Assembly: GCA_001695595.3 (NCBI GenBank)
Contig: MBPM02000032.1
Coordinates: 372,001-436,000 of the forward strand
Direction of reading: 5' to 3'
Source: Plasmopara viticola
Taxonomy: Eukaryota > Oomycota > Peronosporomycetes > Peronosporales > Peronosporaceae
DNA: 64,000 nucleotides
This document shows positions 13,091-25,274 of this stretch, in pieces. Positions within the stretch are counted from its first letter, which is position 1. Every line of letters begins with the position of its first letter. Below the pieces are notes generated by a model. That model had not been told where the DNA came from. It saw only the letters and a program-made list of their open reading frames with translations, and did not search any database. The translations under genes were made by a program, and so were the position numbers.

Positions 13091-14100
13091 GTTCTCGAGA
13101 GCATGGTGTGCCATCAATGCATTGTAACGTCAGCATGTCGGTACACTGGTGACGATTTAGTTACGACACATTAAGTCTCATTAGAAGCGTCAACCCTTTG
13201 CAAAAGCTCCAGCACAAGAGGCTTAACAAATAGCTCAGAGCATCGCGTATTTAGCAGAAGTGTCTTAAGTAGGCGGTAAAGTTAATAGCGCTCGGCTATA
13301 TTCAAATAAGGAACCGGTAAAATTTAAAGGCACAATTAGCCTCGTGCCTTTCTCACTAAGAAATATCTGGTTGAGCCGGACGAGATGTCCATAGCAAAGC
13401 TTCTAACGGCCTACAAGCCTAATGGTATTGCCGAAGTGGTGGCTATTGGATTCAAAACACATATCAAACCTTTTTTTGCGGTTTTAGTTTGAGATCCTGG
13501 ACACGGATGATTCGGCTAAAAATACCAAATCTACTTATATGAGCACTTAAATCAGCGCTACCACCTTAAAAGTGAATGTCACGAAAGTGACTCGGTTCCG
13601 AAAATAGCCAAAATGGCAGGAGCTTATATCTAAGAAAAAATGTATCTGCATCAGCTTAAATCTTCTATTGAGCGAGAGGGAAAAACTTCAAGACTCATTT
13701 TACACCGATATTCTGTGGCAAAGTAAGCCGCACGGCATGTGATGCTTCATGGACTTTTATAACAAGCGAAGCTGGATCATTTTCCTGGCAGACGCTAGGA
13801 CATGATGTGAAACTAGAAGATGAGATGTATACACTCGACCTAATCTTCGGATATTATTATCAGCTACTCGTATGGGCCAATATATGCGGTCAGTATACTA
13901 TACGTCTTGCTTTAGGTGTAGTTATTCATGTTTAGGAGCTAACGTACGCACCTGCATCTCTTGGCTCAGTTGTTTAGACTCCATGAGGCGTGAACCCTGG
14001 CAAATTTGACAAAAAAAGTTATTGTTGTCACTAAGAGCCCGGGAATAAAGATTAATACCTTAAATGTATTTTCTGGTTGCATTCTTAGGACTAACTTAAT
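13090..14100 (-). repeat. Family R fragment, inverted, outer left arm
   Basis: Contains minus-oriented R landmarks ('aacgtcagcatgtcggtaca' near 13130, 'catgtttaggagctaacg' near 13930). It mirrors 56290-57250, with pairs such as 'tcagtatactatacgtcttg' near 13892 against an inverted match near 56445. Similarity between arms fades at about 14060/56290. No gene is seen. Confidence 0.6.
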
Positions 14101-14270
14101 TCTTGCAGGTCTAGGGTACTGAAATGGATATTATCCTGCTGGAAAGGGCGTGACTTTTGACAAAGACGTATGGCAGGATACGTCATTTAAGCCATGCTAA
14201 GCGCGTCTAAAGGTTGGGGGACTTATAAATAGGAGTCGATGTTTTTTTATCTTTTACTCGTGTGGTTGTT
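14100..14270 (+). repeat. Effector 3'-flank relic
   Basis: The stretch with 'cgtatggcaggatacgtcat', 'atgctaagcgcg' and 'gacttataaataggagtcga' aligns with the 3' flanks at 23780-23880, 32216-32310 and 34848-35000. It is a remnant of an effector locus whose coding part is no longer recognisable here. Confidence 0.5.
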
Positions 14271-17200
14271 CTGAAGAAAAAATCATATATATTGATATCT
14301 CTACTTTTATAAAAACTGTCTTATTTCAATATATCTTGACAACCAATGTATATTCAATAGCCCTTACTGCAATATAGCTCATAAAGAGCCGCGAAAATCT
14401 AGTTTCATAGCTCGTTAGATATATTATCACAACACTTGAGTTTCTGGGACGTAATAATTGCAAAGAGCGATGTTCCAATACGAATGTCCTCATTTTCCAA
14501 TACATCAACGAACTGCCGTCCTGTGAGATGCGGCAGGCGGTTACTCTTCGAAAAGTGATCGTCTCCACAGTATTTTTATCAGAGATGATCCGAGAAAAAA
14601 AGACTTAGATTACGCACTCCTCCCCATCGAAGAGAGAAGGGCGCATACCAGTCGTTCGGTACCTTTACTTTTGGATACGAGGAGGGCCACGTGCGCTCTG
14701 GCGTACATAAAGGCTGCAAAGAAGACTTAAGCTAACATTAAAGCTATTAATCAGTCTATTGCTTAGAGACACACCCAAAACCTGTAAAATTGTCGTCATA
14801 TGTGCTGGTCATGCGAAAAACCTCTTACAAAAAGACGGTGGCGTACATGATTTTCATTAGCAAAGACTTTAGGATGCATTTCTTGATGATAATACTATTG
14901 CTAACAGTTGGAAGAAAGAAGCTACGTTTGAGGATGACAAATCTGTATATATACGTCGGGGAAGTTCAGCGGCTAAAGTCAGGGCCAGGGATTTTGTGAC
15001 CCAGGAATTGATGCAGGTCGCCATCCCGTGATAGGTCTGTCCACCTTCCAAATGGAGTAAGCTCCACTAATGCAGGCCAGAATGGCTAACACTATGTTCA
15101 TTCTCCTTACATACCACAAGGGCGAAAAAGCTAATTAAGGAATTTTGCTTAGATGGAGTTATTGGTTGGGCACGACTTGCTGCACCAAGTCCTTTAAAAA
15201 GTTTACTTGGCTTTGTGAGAAGCTTTAAGGTAGGGGTGGCATACCTTTATGATGTGATTTTTTTCTAGTATTGTAGCCACCACGGTTCAATTCGAGAATC
15301 CATATTGATTTATGATGAAGTATTTTCCAAGCGGGATGGGTATAAAGGATTTGTAAAGCTACGTCGATCGAACGATCTGTATCTATGTACCTCAGGGCCA
15401 AAAATGAATAGGATGTAGACCACTCAGTTGAGAAAGAAATGGTCATTATTTTTTTTCTTATATTAAGTTCAAACGGGATCTTTTGGCGTCGAGCGCGTCA
15501 GGATATTTAAAATTCAGCCCACATTGGCCAGCCAGCTGTTTGACATACAGGAAGAAACCCACAGCACCTGGTGACTAGCAAACCTTACTACGGTGAGCCT
15601 TAATAAATTTGAAAGGTGGTAATGCAAGAATTGAGGAGCTTTGTCCACAATAAACAGATCGTGCGTGCAATCCTGCCTTTTGAGTTATCTAGATAATCTT
15701 CAAAAAATTCAATGAAATATGCAATGTATATAAATCTAAAAGCATCGAGAAAATGGAGGCTCTTTAAGTACATCAAAATGAAAATGTAGATGTTTACATA
15801 GCGACAATAACAAGATTTGCGTTTTTAAAATTACAGAAAATCTAGGTATCATGGCCTCTAAGCTCGATAGCGTCGAGACCTATTTGGTTAGTGTTAGTCC
15901 TACACACGAAGAATGAAGCAGAGATCATGTGGACGGTACCTAGTAATTCGCCAATCTACCGTGGCTAGAAATCTGGAGCGCTTCTGGGACGAACAGTCAA
16001 TTTACTGAGCATTAAAACGACATAGATCGACATAAACAAAGGTTTAAAGCAATACGTTTTGTGGCATGTAGGATGTTGATGAAAAGGTCATTAGAGCAGG
16101 AAAATGGCAAAACAAAATTGTGATGTATCTAAATGATCTTGATTGGCAAACGGCTTGCTAATTTTGAGCCACTTATCCATATATACTACCAGCTCCCCAA
16201 TTTATCATGAAGAAAATTTTAAAACCTTCTGAAAACACAGTGATGAGTCGTGAGTTGTGAGCACGTTTCAAATTTTGATTCCATGAAACTGATGATGATG
16301 CTTGAAGCAATTCGACAAAATTCAACAAAAATTGAAGTTTTTTTAAGGAATAATCTAGAAGGTCACTCAATTTCATCAGACTGTGTTTATAAACACTAGG
16401 CATTCGGTAAACTACACTTAGTTGGGTAATTTTTCACAAGTAGTCATATGGTCTACGTCTGTGCGAATCGAACCCTTACTTGCGAGGGAATCGAAAGAAG
16501 ATGGATGACATATTCGATGTCAAGCGCTTGCAGAAAAGGATGTAGGCAGGTAGCAAAGAAGCCGGCGCATGCTAACTGACAAAATGCAATCAACATCGGA
16601 ATGTGCCCCCATGGGTGCTGACGCGGGCGTATTTTGACTGACGAAATGCAATCAACTCAATGGTATCAACCTTTTCCTTGCCACTTGGATTTGATCATTT
16701 TTACGCGCTTGATGCGAATAAATTACATCAAAATGTACCGGTAACCAGTAGCTCATAGGTCTGCATCTCCATCATTGTCACAGCTAAGAGACGTAGAACA
16801 AGCCCCTCTTTGGGCCCTGACTCTGCGAATGGTTTCCTAACTATCCCGCCAGAAAGAAGGCTCACATAACCTTAGACTAGTTTTTCAAACTGATTTCAAG
16901 TTGGACGGCATTGCGAAGTATCCATTGAGAGTGCGGGCTTCTCACGATTTCGGGTAAAAACTTTAAAAAACAATTCGATACTGTATTGAAGTCACGCGCA
17001 GATTCTTCGCAAGGTCGTACAAAAACAATGACTCGTTTCTAACGAAGTGTCGTTTAGTCCTTGTGGCACAAAAGCAGATGAGTATACTACCAATCATCAA
17101 AGCCTGTATTGATCGAAAAAGTAAGGTATTCATCTAAAAGCCTCCCCTTGTCAAAAAAGTGACAAGAACTTACATGAGACGACGACTTACGTCGGCATTT

Positions 17201-18240
17201 GACCAAGGTCGAGCCACAGATCCCTTGGGCCGATATAACGACTTCTTGAGGGCAGGTCTAACAAAAGAGTAGAGGGCCATGCAAAAGAATACTGCTCGGC
17301 TAGTATAGACCGCAATACCGAAAAGTATGCTCATCCGCTGTGCGCGGTGTTAGGACCAGGTATTTACGAAACGCAGTTTCCTCAGAAGAAACCCAGCAAA
17401 ACCTTACGGAGCATATGCGCATAGTCATTACACAGTTTTAATGATTTAGCTAGAAAAAAGCCTGTGGCTTAGCACCGGATTTGAAGTTCCTTGAGCTCAC
17501 TAGCTCTGTCTCAAAACGAATCAGTTTGCGAATCTAGTCTTAGATTTACATTCACAAAGCGAGGGCTGATAAAACGGCCTAATGTTACGAGTCTCAGCTC
17601 AAATAATGGATTGATGTAGACCTACTCGGCTCAGACGAATGCTCCGATGGTTCGTTTTGATAATTCCCGCGAAGCTTTGATATGGTTTCCTGCGTCGAGC
17701 GCGTCAAATTGTTCAGATTTACAGAATCTAGCAGGTCGAATATCTTATATACTGTGTAGAAATAACAACACCCTTTAGACGCGGGGTGAGCTTACATCTG
17801 CTGGACTTGAAGATAATGCTGTAGGCCACCAGGTCCTAGCACCAAGATCTCTAAACTTATTTGCTCTAATCGTGCGCGCAAGCCTAACTTTTAGGCTGGT
17901 GCTACAACTTTAAGTATAGTATAAGAATCGATGAAACTAAATATCGACTTATTTGAGGCAAATTTTTCCTTTAGGGCTCGCTGTCGAAGGATTGTAGTAT
18001 ATGACGTGCGCTACTTGGTAATTTTTAAAAGCGAGGAATGAGTTATGGCGCAGAAATGACATGAACTAGGGTTGCATGTCATCCGCTTTGCTCCTTGCGT
18101 AGATTTGGTTTAACGACCAACATCGACTGAAGAGCGAAACCACTGTCGCGGACGGTTGATGTACTAGGCATTTAAATGACAAAAGTATTATTGTTAGGTG
18201 AAAGCGATGCTTTTGAGCGGATTATTGGATTATCACAAGA
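14270..18240. other. Decayed repeat mosaic without genes
   Basis: I see no gene. Parts are recognisable as repeat: 14680-14930 resembles 19740-19930 (end part of family R), and 16690-17450 resembles the middle of R near 6430-6830. The section 15480-15700 is a diverged direct repeat of 17690-17910 (shared 'gcgtcgagcgcgtca' and 'cgtgcg.gcaa.cct'). A 19-base motif of the form 'ctgac.aaatgcaatcaac' occurs twice, near 16574 and 16639. The remainder is AT-rich and unrecognised. Confidence 0.45.
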
Positions 18241-18600
18241 ATCTCAAGCAATGCTCTCCTGAAACAACCTTCGCTGCTTGCCATAAGTGGCATTAAGCTG
18301 AGACAGTATCGGATAATCTCTCCCACTGCACGTAAACCAGCAAATAAACATTTGGAAAATGCCTTTGCAAGCCAGCACTTGCTGCGTACTACAAGTGACT
18401 TGTAATGCTTTCAGCCAAGACCTTAAAGGGAAGCCTTGTAGACGCACGTAGACACGCACATCTTACATTGAGAAACCTTGCACTTGCAGTAGACTCTGCA
18501 AGGTATGACTTGCGATATTTGAACTGAAACTGCAAAATTTCGCGAATTATCTTTAAGAGCGGATGTTTTACTTGAAGCAAAAAGAAGCAATTCACGAGAA
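18240..18600 (-). repeat. Family R fragment, inverted
   Basis: Minus-oriented R section with the 'agccagcacttgctgcgtac' landmark near 18372. Matching sections are near 29530 and 39475 (same orientation) and 49340 (opposite). Stops interrupt all frames. Confidence 0.5.
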
Positions 18601-19135
18601 CGTCTTAAATCCCAGGACTCGATGTCCCAAAGTGAATTGATAATCAGTGAATCGGAAAAGCGCTTCTTTTGCCGGGATGAATTACGAGGAGAATAGCAAA
18701 GAAGATCAATAAAATGAATCCGAGCACTGTCCAGAAGGCCATTGAAGCTGGTTTCAATTTCGAGGTTGCCCATTACTCGGATAGACTAAATCGTATATTG
18801 GCCAAGTCGTTCAAGACGGGGACTACGGAATCGGTATATCGCGCGGACGAGTCACGACCTCAAACACCAAAGCCTGTGATAAGTAGAATGGACAAAAACG
18901 ACAACTGGACTTTATCACCAACATGTAACAGTTGTGGCATTTTCGGCGACATATTGCCGTAATCTACCGCATCTGGATGTAAGAAAGCAAATCGTTATAC
19001 TGGAGATGCACTATATGCTATCATTGAAGCAGAAGCCACAGCGCTAAAGAACGTTGATCGAATGAGACCCGTGACCGTTTTCATCGATAACGCGTGTAGT
19101 TGTAATGGGGTATCCTGAAGCGACTTGAGCTCGAA
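18600..19135 (+). pseudogene. Unrecognised coding relic
   Basis: An 82-codon frame from 18714 (ends 18962) is followed, in another frame after a stop, by readings such as 'ALYAIIEAEATALKNVDRM' near 19010-19070. This suggests a broken protein-coding fragment inserted in repeat DNA. It contains a C-x-x-C pair ('TCNSCG') but no domain I can name. No second copy was noticed in the window. The coding nature is uncertain. Confidence 0.25.
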
Positions 19136-19139
19136 GTTA

Positions 19140-19950
19140 CAGAACCTGACCTATATTAATTTGGCAGCTCATCATTCAAAATAATTAGAAATGCTATAGG
19201 TTTTGCTGGCGATTTTGCCAACGCTTTTTGATCCGCGAAGATTTGATCTCGAAGCTTTATCACAAATTTGTTCTTTTTGCTGACCAAATTAAATCATGGA
19301 GTACTTCGTATACCCCAGTCCGTAAATTTATTTATCAACACATTTTTTATTTTGTTAATTTCGTGAGTCTCTAATTTGTCTCATTCTGATGTGTCTCATA
19401 GATCCATCTTCATATGCACTTTGGTGTCAGTTTCTAATGGCCACGAGGGTCTGGTCTCGAAAGTTCATCAAAATTATTGTCACGAGACTTCAGCTGCTGT
19501 CGTTTGTATTCGCCTTCCACTATGTAATGGGCCCAGAGAGCGACATGCCATAAGATGTTGTGAAATCAAACCTTTTGTGGTAGGCAGCTGTCTTCTCGCA
19601 AAACGCGCTTCCCCGAAGTTGATTCGCCAGAAACCTGCCTAAGTTAAAAAGGTTTTAGTAGAAGCTCTATTTTTCACCATGAAAGCCGCCTATAATTCTT
19701 ACTGTTTCGGTGGCTCACAAGCACTCCACCTTATGACGAGGATTGCCACGTGAGATCCGGCGCACACACGCCTGGCTTTCACTCGCTAGATCTGCAAAGA
19801 TACTTAAGGCTAATACAAATCTTGTCAGTCAATCTCAGCACCGGAGGGTACGCCCAAAAGGTATTATAGTTATTATCAGACTCACAGGCCATGCGAGAAA
19901 TCTCTTTAAACAGCTTCGCCGCGTGTCTTACGTGGCGTTTTCGCGCAACT
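19140..19950 (-). repeat. Family R end section, inverted
   Basis: Minus-oriented terminal section of R ('cagctgctgtcgtttgtatt' near 19491). It extends into a flank (19140-19370) that pairs in reverse with 50790-51010. At about 19950-19970 the orientation flips to forward R, a fold-back junction. Confidence 0.55.
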
Positions 19951-19959
19951 AAAAACTAA

Positions 19960-21560
19960 CACTTCGATCTTTTTCCGTCTCATCACCAACGGTGTCCATC
20001 TCTTTTATTCCAATACTCAGCACGTTTATTATCCGAGCCAAAAGCGTTTCTTCTTTCCAGCCGAGGTGGCTCAATCGCCATATTCATCTGCGCGAGGAGC
20101 AAAGCCAATGGCACCTAATAGCAGAGTCATGCTGAAGATCAAACAAACAACGCTCAACACTGTTGAACTTGAGGAACTTTACGACTATGTCTACCCTTCT
20201 TTATGTCGCAAAGTAAATAGTAATACTTGTATTCGACGTCTTGATGAGCCTATCAGCATATGACGATTTTTCTCGACGACAACGTATTGAGTTTTGGATC
20301 GACGCTTGTGGGTCGACACCTATTGTCTATCGTCTTCTGAAAACATTAAGGACTACTATAGTAGCCTTGAAGTCAGGCTTGTACGCACGATTTGAAAAAT
20401 TGAAACCGGAGCTTTTCGGGGCCGACTGATGACCTTTACTTAAAGCTCAGAAATTTTTCGCCCCACACCTGGTATGCGCTGTGCTTTATGTCAAATGGCC
20501 GGTCTACCAACGATTTTTTTGTTATATACGTCTTGATGCGCTCAACGCAAAAATTTGTATATAAAGCTAGAGCACATCAAAAACAAAGCATTGCCATCTC
20601 TTTGTTGACTAGTAGCTCTCAGGTCTACATAGTATTTATTACTAAAGCTGAACTCGTAGTTCCAGGCTGCTTTTTGGCCTGGCTATGTAAATTGTCCCCT
20701 ACCGATCCCGCCTGAATGGGAGTTCACTAAGTCACAAAATAGAATCTCAAAACGATTTGTGGAATACAGACTTAAAATAACGATTCGGATGTAGGGACAT
20801 GTCTCTTGTAATTCTGAGTAAAAGCTTTTTATACTGCGTGGGAATTACGCGCATACTTGTTGTAAGGTTGTGCTGAATCGATGTATCCTTTCAAGCAAAG
20901 TGACGTTCATTGATGCTTGATCCTTGAGATCCTCGGATCCGATAGAATACTACTTAGCATTATTGACTGGTTACTATCCTGTTGAAGAGTACAGACTTGT
21001 TGTCAAGAGAGTGAGTAGATCTCTCACGGGACGGCGACTTGCGTCGGTTCGATTTACATAGTCCTATGCTGGGGACTTTGACAACAAAACCATCCCATGA
21101 ATCTCCCGACTATATCGTCTTTGGTCTTGCCCCTAAAGAACAAGATTGATCGACAATATTATTGTTTGCTGAAGGCTCCTTTGCAGCCTTGGTGAGCAAA
21201 ACCCAGGCAAGTGTGCACCGGTCCTCATCGCGACTTCCAAAACGTGGAGGCGCTTGTGGAACACCGAACGAGAAAGGATGACAGGCTCACCTCCACGGTG
21301 AAGCCAAAGGATCTTGCACAGTCTTTCTTGCCGGAGCAGATGTCTGGCGAATAAGTATCTAAAGCGCAACATTCGAAATGGCAACAGCCTATCTTACAAT
21401 TTCTGATATCACAAGACGTCGGTACGTAATCGTTCTGATAAACAAGGTCTTTTCTTATGACAAAGCATTGTTTGCGCTTCTTCCCTAGTGCGAGGCAAAT
21501 ACAAACGGCAGCAGCTGGCTGTTGTGTTGATGCTTCGATCACGCTTCGAGATTAACTCTT
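19960..21560 (+). repeat. Family R repeat, copy 4 (3' half)
   Basis: Forward R from the 'actcagcacgtttattatcc' block near 20010 to the terminal 'ggcagcagctggctg' near 21505, collinear with 560-2070. Its minus-strand frames (21133-21542) are duplicates of R sequence and not genes. Confidence 0.55.
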
Positions 21561-21879
21561 TGCAGCCATTGTGAGCCGATATTTAAATACTTATTGAAAT
21601 AGATCGTCAGAAAGCTGATTACAAGACAAAGATCGCAAAATGTTACCCAACCTACCAAGGCCAACTCGTAGACTTTAAATAAAACCGACGTGGACATATT
21701 AAGAAATGGCGATATATAAAGGGAGCGTCTATGACTACAACAACTCTACCCTGAGCTACTCCTTCTCTATTTGCTGACCAATAAAAGTATATCTTTATAT
21801 CCAACCACCGCCTATTGCATTAGACATTGCTATCACCACCATTTCCTCAGATGATTTATCACTGCTCGATTACGTAACC

Positions 21880-22280
21880 ACCATGTCGAACCTCGCAAAA
21901 ATGACACTATCTACTTTTGAAGAAGCAGAAAGCTCTTTCACGACTTTTATTAAATTAAACGGCTTTGCTGTGAGTACCAACTAAGCAAAAAAGGTCAAAT
22001 GAAGAAAGCTTCGGGTCGGAATTGTTCACGGTAGTTGTTACAAGAGAAAAAGGAATGGTAGAAGAAGCAAATCTACCCCAAAACCAAGCTGGCAGCGGCT
22101 GGCAGTCCTGGAGCGCGTCTCGCAGTAATATAGTGACTGCTCATGGGACATGAAGTTGACATGTGGCGAGTATTCTGCACATGAGGCCGCTTCTGATTCC
22201 GCAGCCTATGCGGTCAACTGGGCGCTAGATTCGGAGAAAAAGACTACCATCTCTAACAGAGCACGGAAAGAGGGGTAATT
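21880..22280 (+). pseudogene. Second MULE/FAR1-type transposase N-terminal relic
   Basis: The + strand reads 'TFEEAESSFTTFIKLNGFAV' near 21913-21972. Further on it reads 'WDMKLTCGEYSAHEAASD' and 'ALDSEKKTTISN' near 22146-22258. This is the same block order as at 2420-2810, and it sits in the same place after a forward R copy. Many differences between the two are conservative or synonymous. Stops and frame changes and the absence of any catalytic region make it a dead fragment. Confidence 0.5.
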
Positions 22281-23230
22281 ATCTTAGACGCTCAATCTTC
22301 CTTGTACTTCTAGAAAATATCGTTATTTGAATTCCATTACGTCGTAATATTCGTGCCAAAATTATGAACACGCTCACGGCAATACTGAAACAAAATTCAA
22401 TGCACAAAAAGCGACACCCGTTCCAATTCGTCATCAAAAATAGACTCCAAAATTAACCACTCGTTCGTCAGTGAGACGGTTGCGTAAAATACGCAAACGA
22501 ACGCGATTTGCGGCTCGCATCCATCTTTTGAAACTCTTCATTAAAAGTCAGTGGGCGAAGATATAGCCATACATACGTCAGCGCAGAGGATTTGCAGCAG
22601 GGTCACTGTTGTCATTGGCGTTGTCGAGTCTCATTAATCGTTTTCGGAGGTGCCAATACCATATAAAGCTTTTGGGCGATATATTCTAAATGTACTCTTT
22701 TTCAAGTGTGACGCAATGATGAATGATATTCGTCGGAAAAAGTGGCTGTTGTAATTATGAGGTTGGTTCAGCTTACTTTGTTTACGCTCTTGCATAATAA
22801 GAGACAGAATACTGTAGATTATCGATAACGTAAGCCTGATGCCTTTTTAACTTTAAGAAAAGAAAAAAAAATGTTTTTCGGTAACATGATATAACATGAA
22901 GTAAGAGCGTAAGCAAAAGAAATGTGCTCTAGCTGAACCATAAGAGTTATAATCTTTTTTAATATCAGCCTATTCTTCGAATATCATTCATCATTACATC
23001 ATACTTAGAACGATGACGTATATAAATAAATTGACGCGTACCCGATAAATAACAACATTATTAATTAAAACAAGGAAACGACGGTGACAGTGAGGACCCT
23101 GCTGTAAATTTTTTATCTCACCTGCGCAACTCAGTGTACAACTTTTTTTGCGCCCGATGACTTTTTATATTCTACAAGGGTCCCAAGAGATTGCAGGCCG
23201 TGTTCTATTGCACACTACACGCGCTGTCAC
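22280..23230 (+). repeat. Effector-cassette 5' flank (copy at 30830-31690 and, inverted, 47210-48060)
   Basis: Shared landmarks are 'cttccttgtac', 'cgtcgtaatattcgtg', 'tcgtcatcaaaaatagactcc' and 'gagacggttgcgt', in the same order at 30870-31045. No gene is seen. The block always precedes an effector C-terminal relic, so it travels with the cassette. Confidence 0.6.
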
Positions 23231-23259
23231 CTCACTGACGTACGAGTGATAAGTCCCAA

Positions 23260-23775
23260 AATGATAACCTTTTTTCTTGATAGAATTTTTAATGCGTACC
23301 ATCCCAATGAGGAAGTGTCAATTATTTTAACGTTGCTAACGAAATCCAGTAAAATCGAATTGGCGATGATGCTGGAATAGGCAAAGGAAGAGGAAGACGA
23401 GCTGTTGGCACGACACTGCAGAGCGAGCGGATGGCAATTTGGGGAAGGGAAATGTTGACCCACATGTAATGTACAACCTCTTGCAAGTTGGCCAGGTCTC
23501 CTGGGGCTTGCTTACGTTCCGTGCAAATAAAGTTAACGACCATCATTTCTGCGAGTGTAACACCAATAAAAGCTGCACAGTAATTCGGTGGCGAAGATCT
23601 ATCTTTGCTACCAACAGTGGCAAAAGGATCAGCAGAAACAGTAGAGCAGGCGAGAACGCTCCATGCCCAATTGCTACAAATCTGGTTTAGTAAAGATAGA
23701 AAGCCGGAGCTTGTTCATAAATATTTAATGTCTAACATAATAACCGAACGGCGGAAGACTAATGTATGCGTATGG
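23260..23775 (+). pseudogene. Effector pseudogene, middle and C-terminal part
   Basis: DNA corresponding to the first WY module onward of the gene at 25275 ('ttggcgatgatgctggaata' near 23360, 'cttgcttacgttccgtgc' near 23508, 'ccggagcttgttcataaata' near 23704), with in-frame stops and deletions. It lacks a signal peptide and the final module. It is directly followed by the family's 3' flank motif 'catgacttatgacagg' and the RTE insertion. Confidence 0.7.
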
Positions 23776-23866
23776 TCTAACATGACTTATGACAGGTATG
23801 CACGAAGCGATAAGGCATTTAGGAAATGCTAGGCGCGACTGTAGGTTTAGTGACCTATAAATCAGA

Positions 23867-25035
23867 ATTAATGGGTTGTTTTTCGGAAAAGGTTGGGGTG
23901 ACGCCCTCCTTCCAAGCGCGGGGGCTTAATGCTCGCGCGCTTCGGGCAGGTGCTCTCGGGCATCTGCAGGTCTCTAACGAGTCTCACCCTCGACGCGACG
24001 GTCTCCAGCACCAGGCCAAACCCCCTTCCACGCCCTTAACCGCGCCAACCGCATCCGGATTGGCTCCTTTAATGTGAATTCTCTAGGTTCGAAGCGCAAG
24101 AAGCACGTAACACTCCCCGAAGATCTCCGGCGCTACCGCGTCGATATCCTTGGCCTCCGAGAAACCAAGATTTACGATAGAGGTGAGGACCGCATTGATG
24201 ACTTCCTTCTACTAACCCAGAAGAAAAAAAAAACGAAGCCAAGACCGAAGTCACCGAAATCCGCCGCCACTGCAACCCGTCGGGCGCGACACGCCCGATC
24301 CCGAGAAGAAACCTGGCACCACACTTAGAAGCTCGGAACACTCTTCGGCGATATTAGAGCTATCCCGACGCAAGTCCCTGGCCACCCTCGCGCTCCACCG
24401 CCTCTGGTCCGTCTGGCTCCGCCCCACGTTCATCTCACCCAAGACACGCATTCGATTGTACAACACCTACATTCTACCGATTCTGTGTACAACTGGGCTC
24501 TTACCAAGTTAGAGCTCCACGGCCTCGAGAGTTTCCATCGCCGCCAGCTTCGCTACGCTCTTGGCTATCGCTACCCCCGACCCATTTCGAATGCAAGACT
24601 CTACGACCTCTGTGATGAGCGGCCGCTGAGACTACGACTGACACAAGCTCGCTGGCGCCTGTTTGGCCATGTACTTCGCCGCAATCCCGACATTCCAGCT
24701 AACCTCCAGATGCGTGCCTACTTCTTCTTCACCGCAGCAAAATGGCGCGGACGTCCCCGCACCACGCTACCCTCGACACTCGACCACAATCTTGTTTCCC
24801 GTGGCTCCGGCTTTCGACTCCGGACAGCACAAGACCTCGAAGTGGTACGTACCCTTGCACAAGACCGAAAGAAATGGAAGACCCATACGACCTCGGTGCT
24901 GGATGCACTGCCCGCCGAACGAGACTCGACGTATGCGGACACCACTCTATGCCGTGGACTAGCCAGACTGAGCCTAGCACGTGCATACCTTGGCAACGCG
25001 ATAACGTAATACATTACATTACATTAATGGGTTGT
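23867..25035 (+). mobile_element. RTE-like non-LTR retrotransposon, internally deleted, with target duplications
   Basis: Identical 13-base flanks 'attaatgggttgt' (23867-23879 and 25023-25035) bound the insertion. The head at 23884 is shared with the short copies. An endonuclease-like start ('RIGSFNVNSLGSKRKKH', then 'RYRVDILGLRETKIYD') lies at about 24055-24180. The middle is deleted. A reverse transcriptase C-terminal region follows ('RLYNTYILPI', then 'FHRRQLRYALGY' and 'ARWRLFGHVLRRNPDIP') at about 24450-24700. The element ends with an 'attacattacatt' tail. APE-type endonuclease plus a short simple tail suggests the RTE group. It is dead because the catalytic RT core is missing. The pre-insertion site is visible in paralogous flanks at 32285-32350 and 34970-35040. 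Confidence 0.85.
24485..25009 (+). pseudogene. Reverse transcriptase C-terminal fragment of the RTE-like element
   Basis: A 174-codon frame carrying the region downstream of the RT catalytic core. It has the pattern 'RRQLRYALGYRYPRPISN', 'LCDERPLRLRLTQARWRLFG' and 'WRGRPRTT', typical of the C-terminal part of RTE/CR1-like polymerases. The Y-x-D-D motif and fingers/palm are absent, and the in-frame ATG is incidental. It is a remnant and not an independent gene. Confidence 0.8.
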
Positions 25036-25179
25036 GTTTGTGTAGTTATGTGCGCACACCATATTGACCCAATTCTTTATCATGCAGCTGAGCCAAAGAA
25101 TTTTCAAATCGTCAAACGGATGGTTGCTGGACCGGCTTCAAAGGTTTGTAGTATCAGCTAAGATGCCGGCTCGTACGTA

Positions 25180-25274
25180 CCATATGGTGCCATCATCTTA
25201 GTCTTTGCGCAAATGAAGACGAGGGATGCGATTTCCTTTATTTATTATTCTTCATTTGACCAGCAAGTTTACAG
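25180..25274 (+). promoter_or_regulatory. Conserved effector upstream block (for 25275)
   Basis: Contains CCATATGG at 25190-25197, then 'gcgcaaatgaag' and 'ttcatttgaccagcaagttt' just before the ATG, in the order seen upstream of the paralogs. 'TTCATTTGAC' at 25251-25260 resembles an oomycete initiator (TCATT-type). If used, the leader would be only about 15-20 bases. Confidence 0.45.

Noticed and set aside
16450..16540. tRNA-like B-box ('ggttcgattcgc' on the minus strand) with nearby small stems
   Set aside because: The T-arm stem does not pair, no acceptor stem or A-box fits, and no cloverleaf could be drawn.
24485..25009. 174-codon frame as an independent gene
   Set aside because: It is the C-terminal remnant of a reverse transcriptase inside a bounded retrotransposon insertion, lacking the catalytic core.
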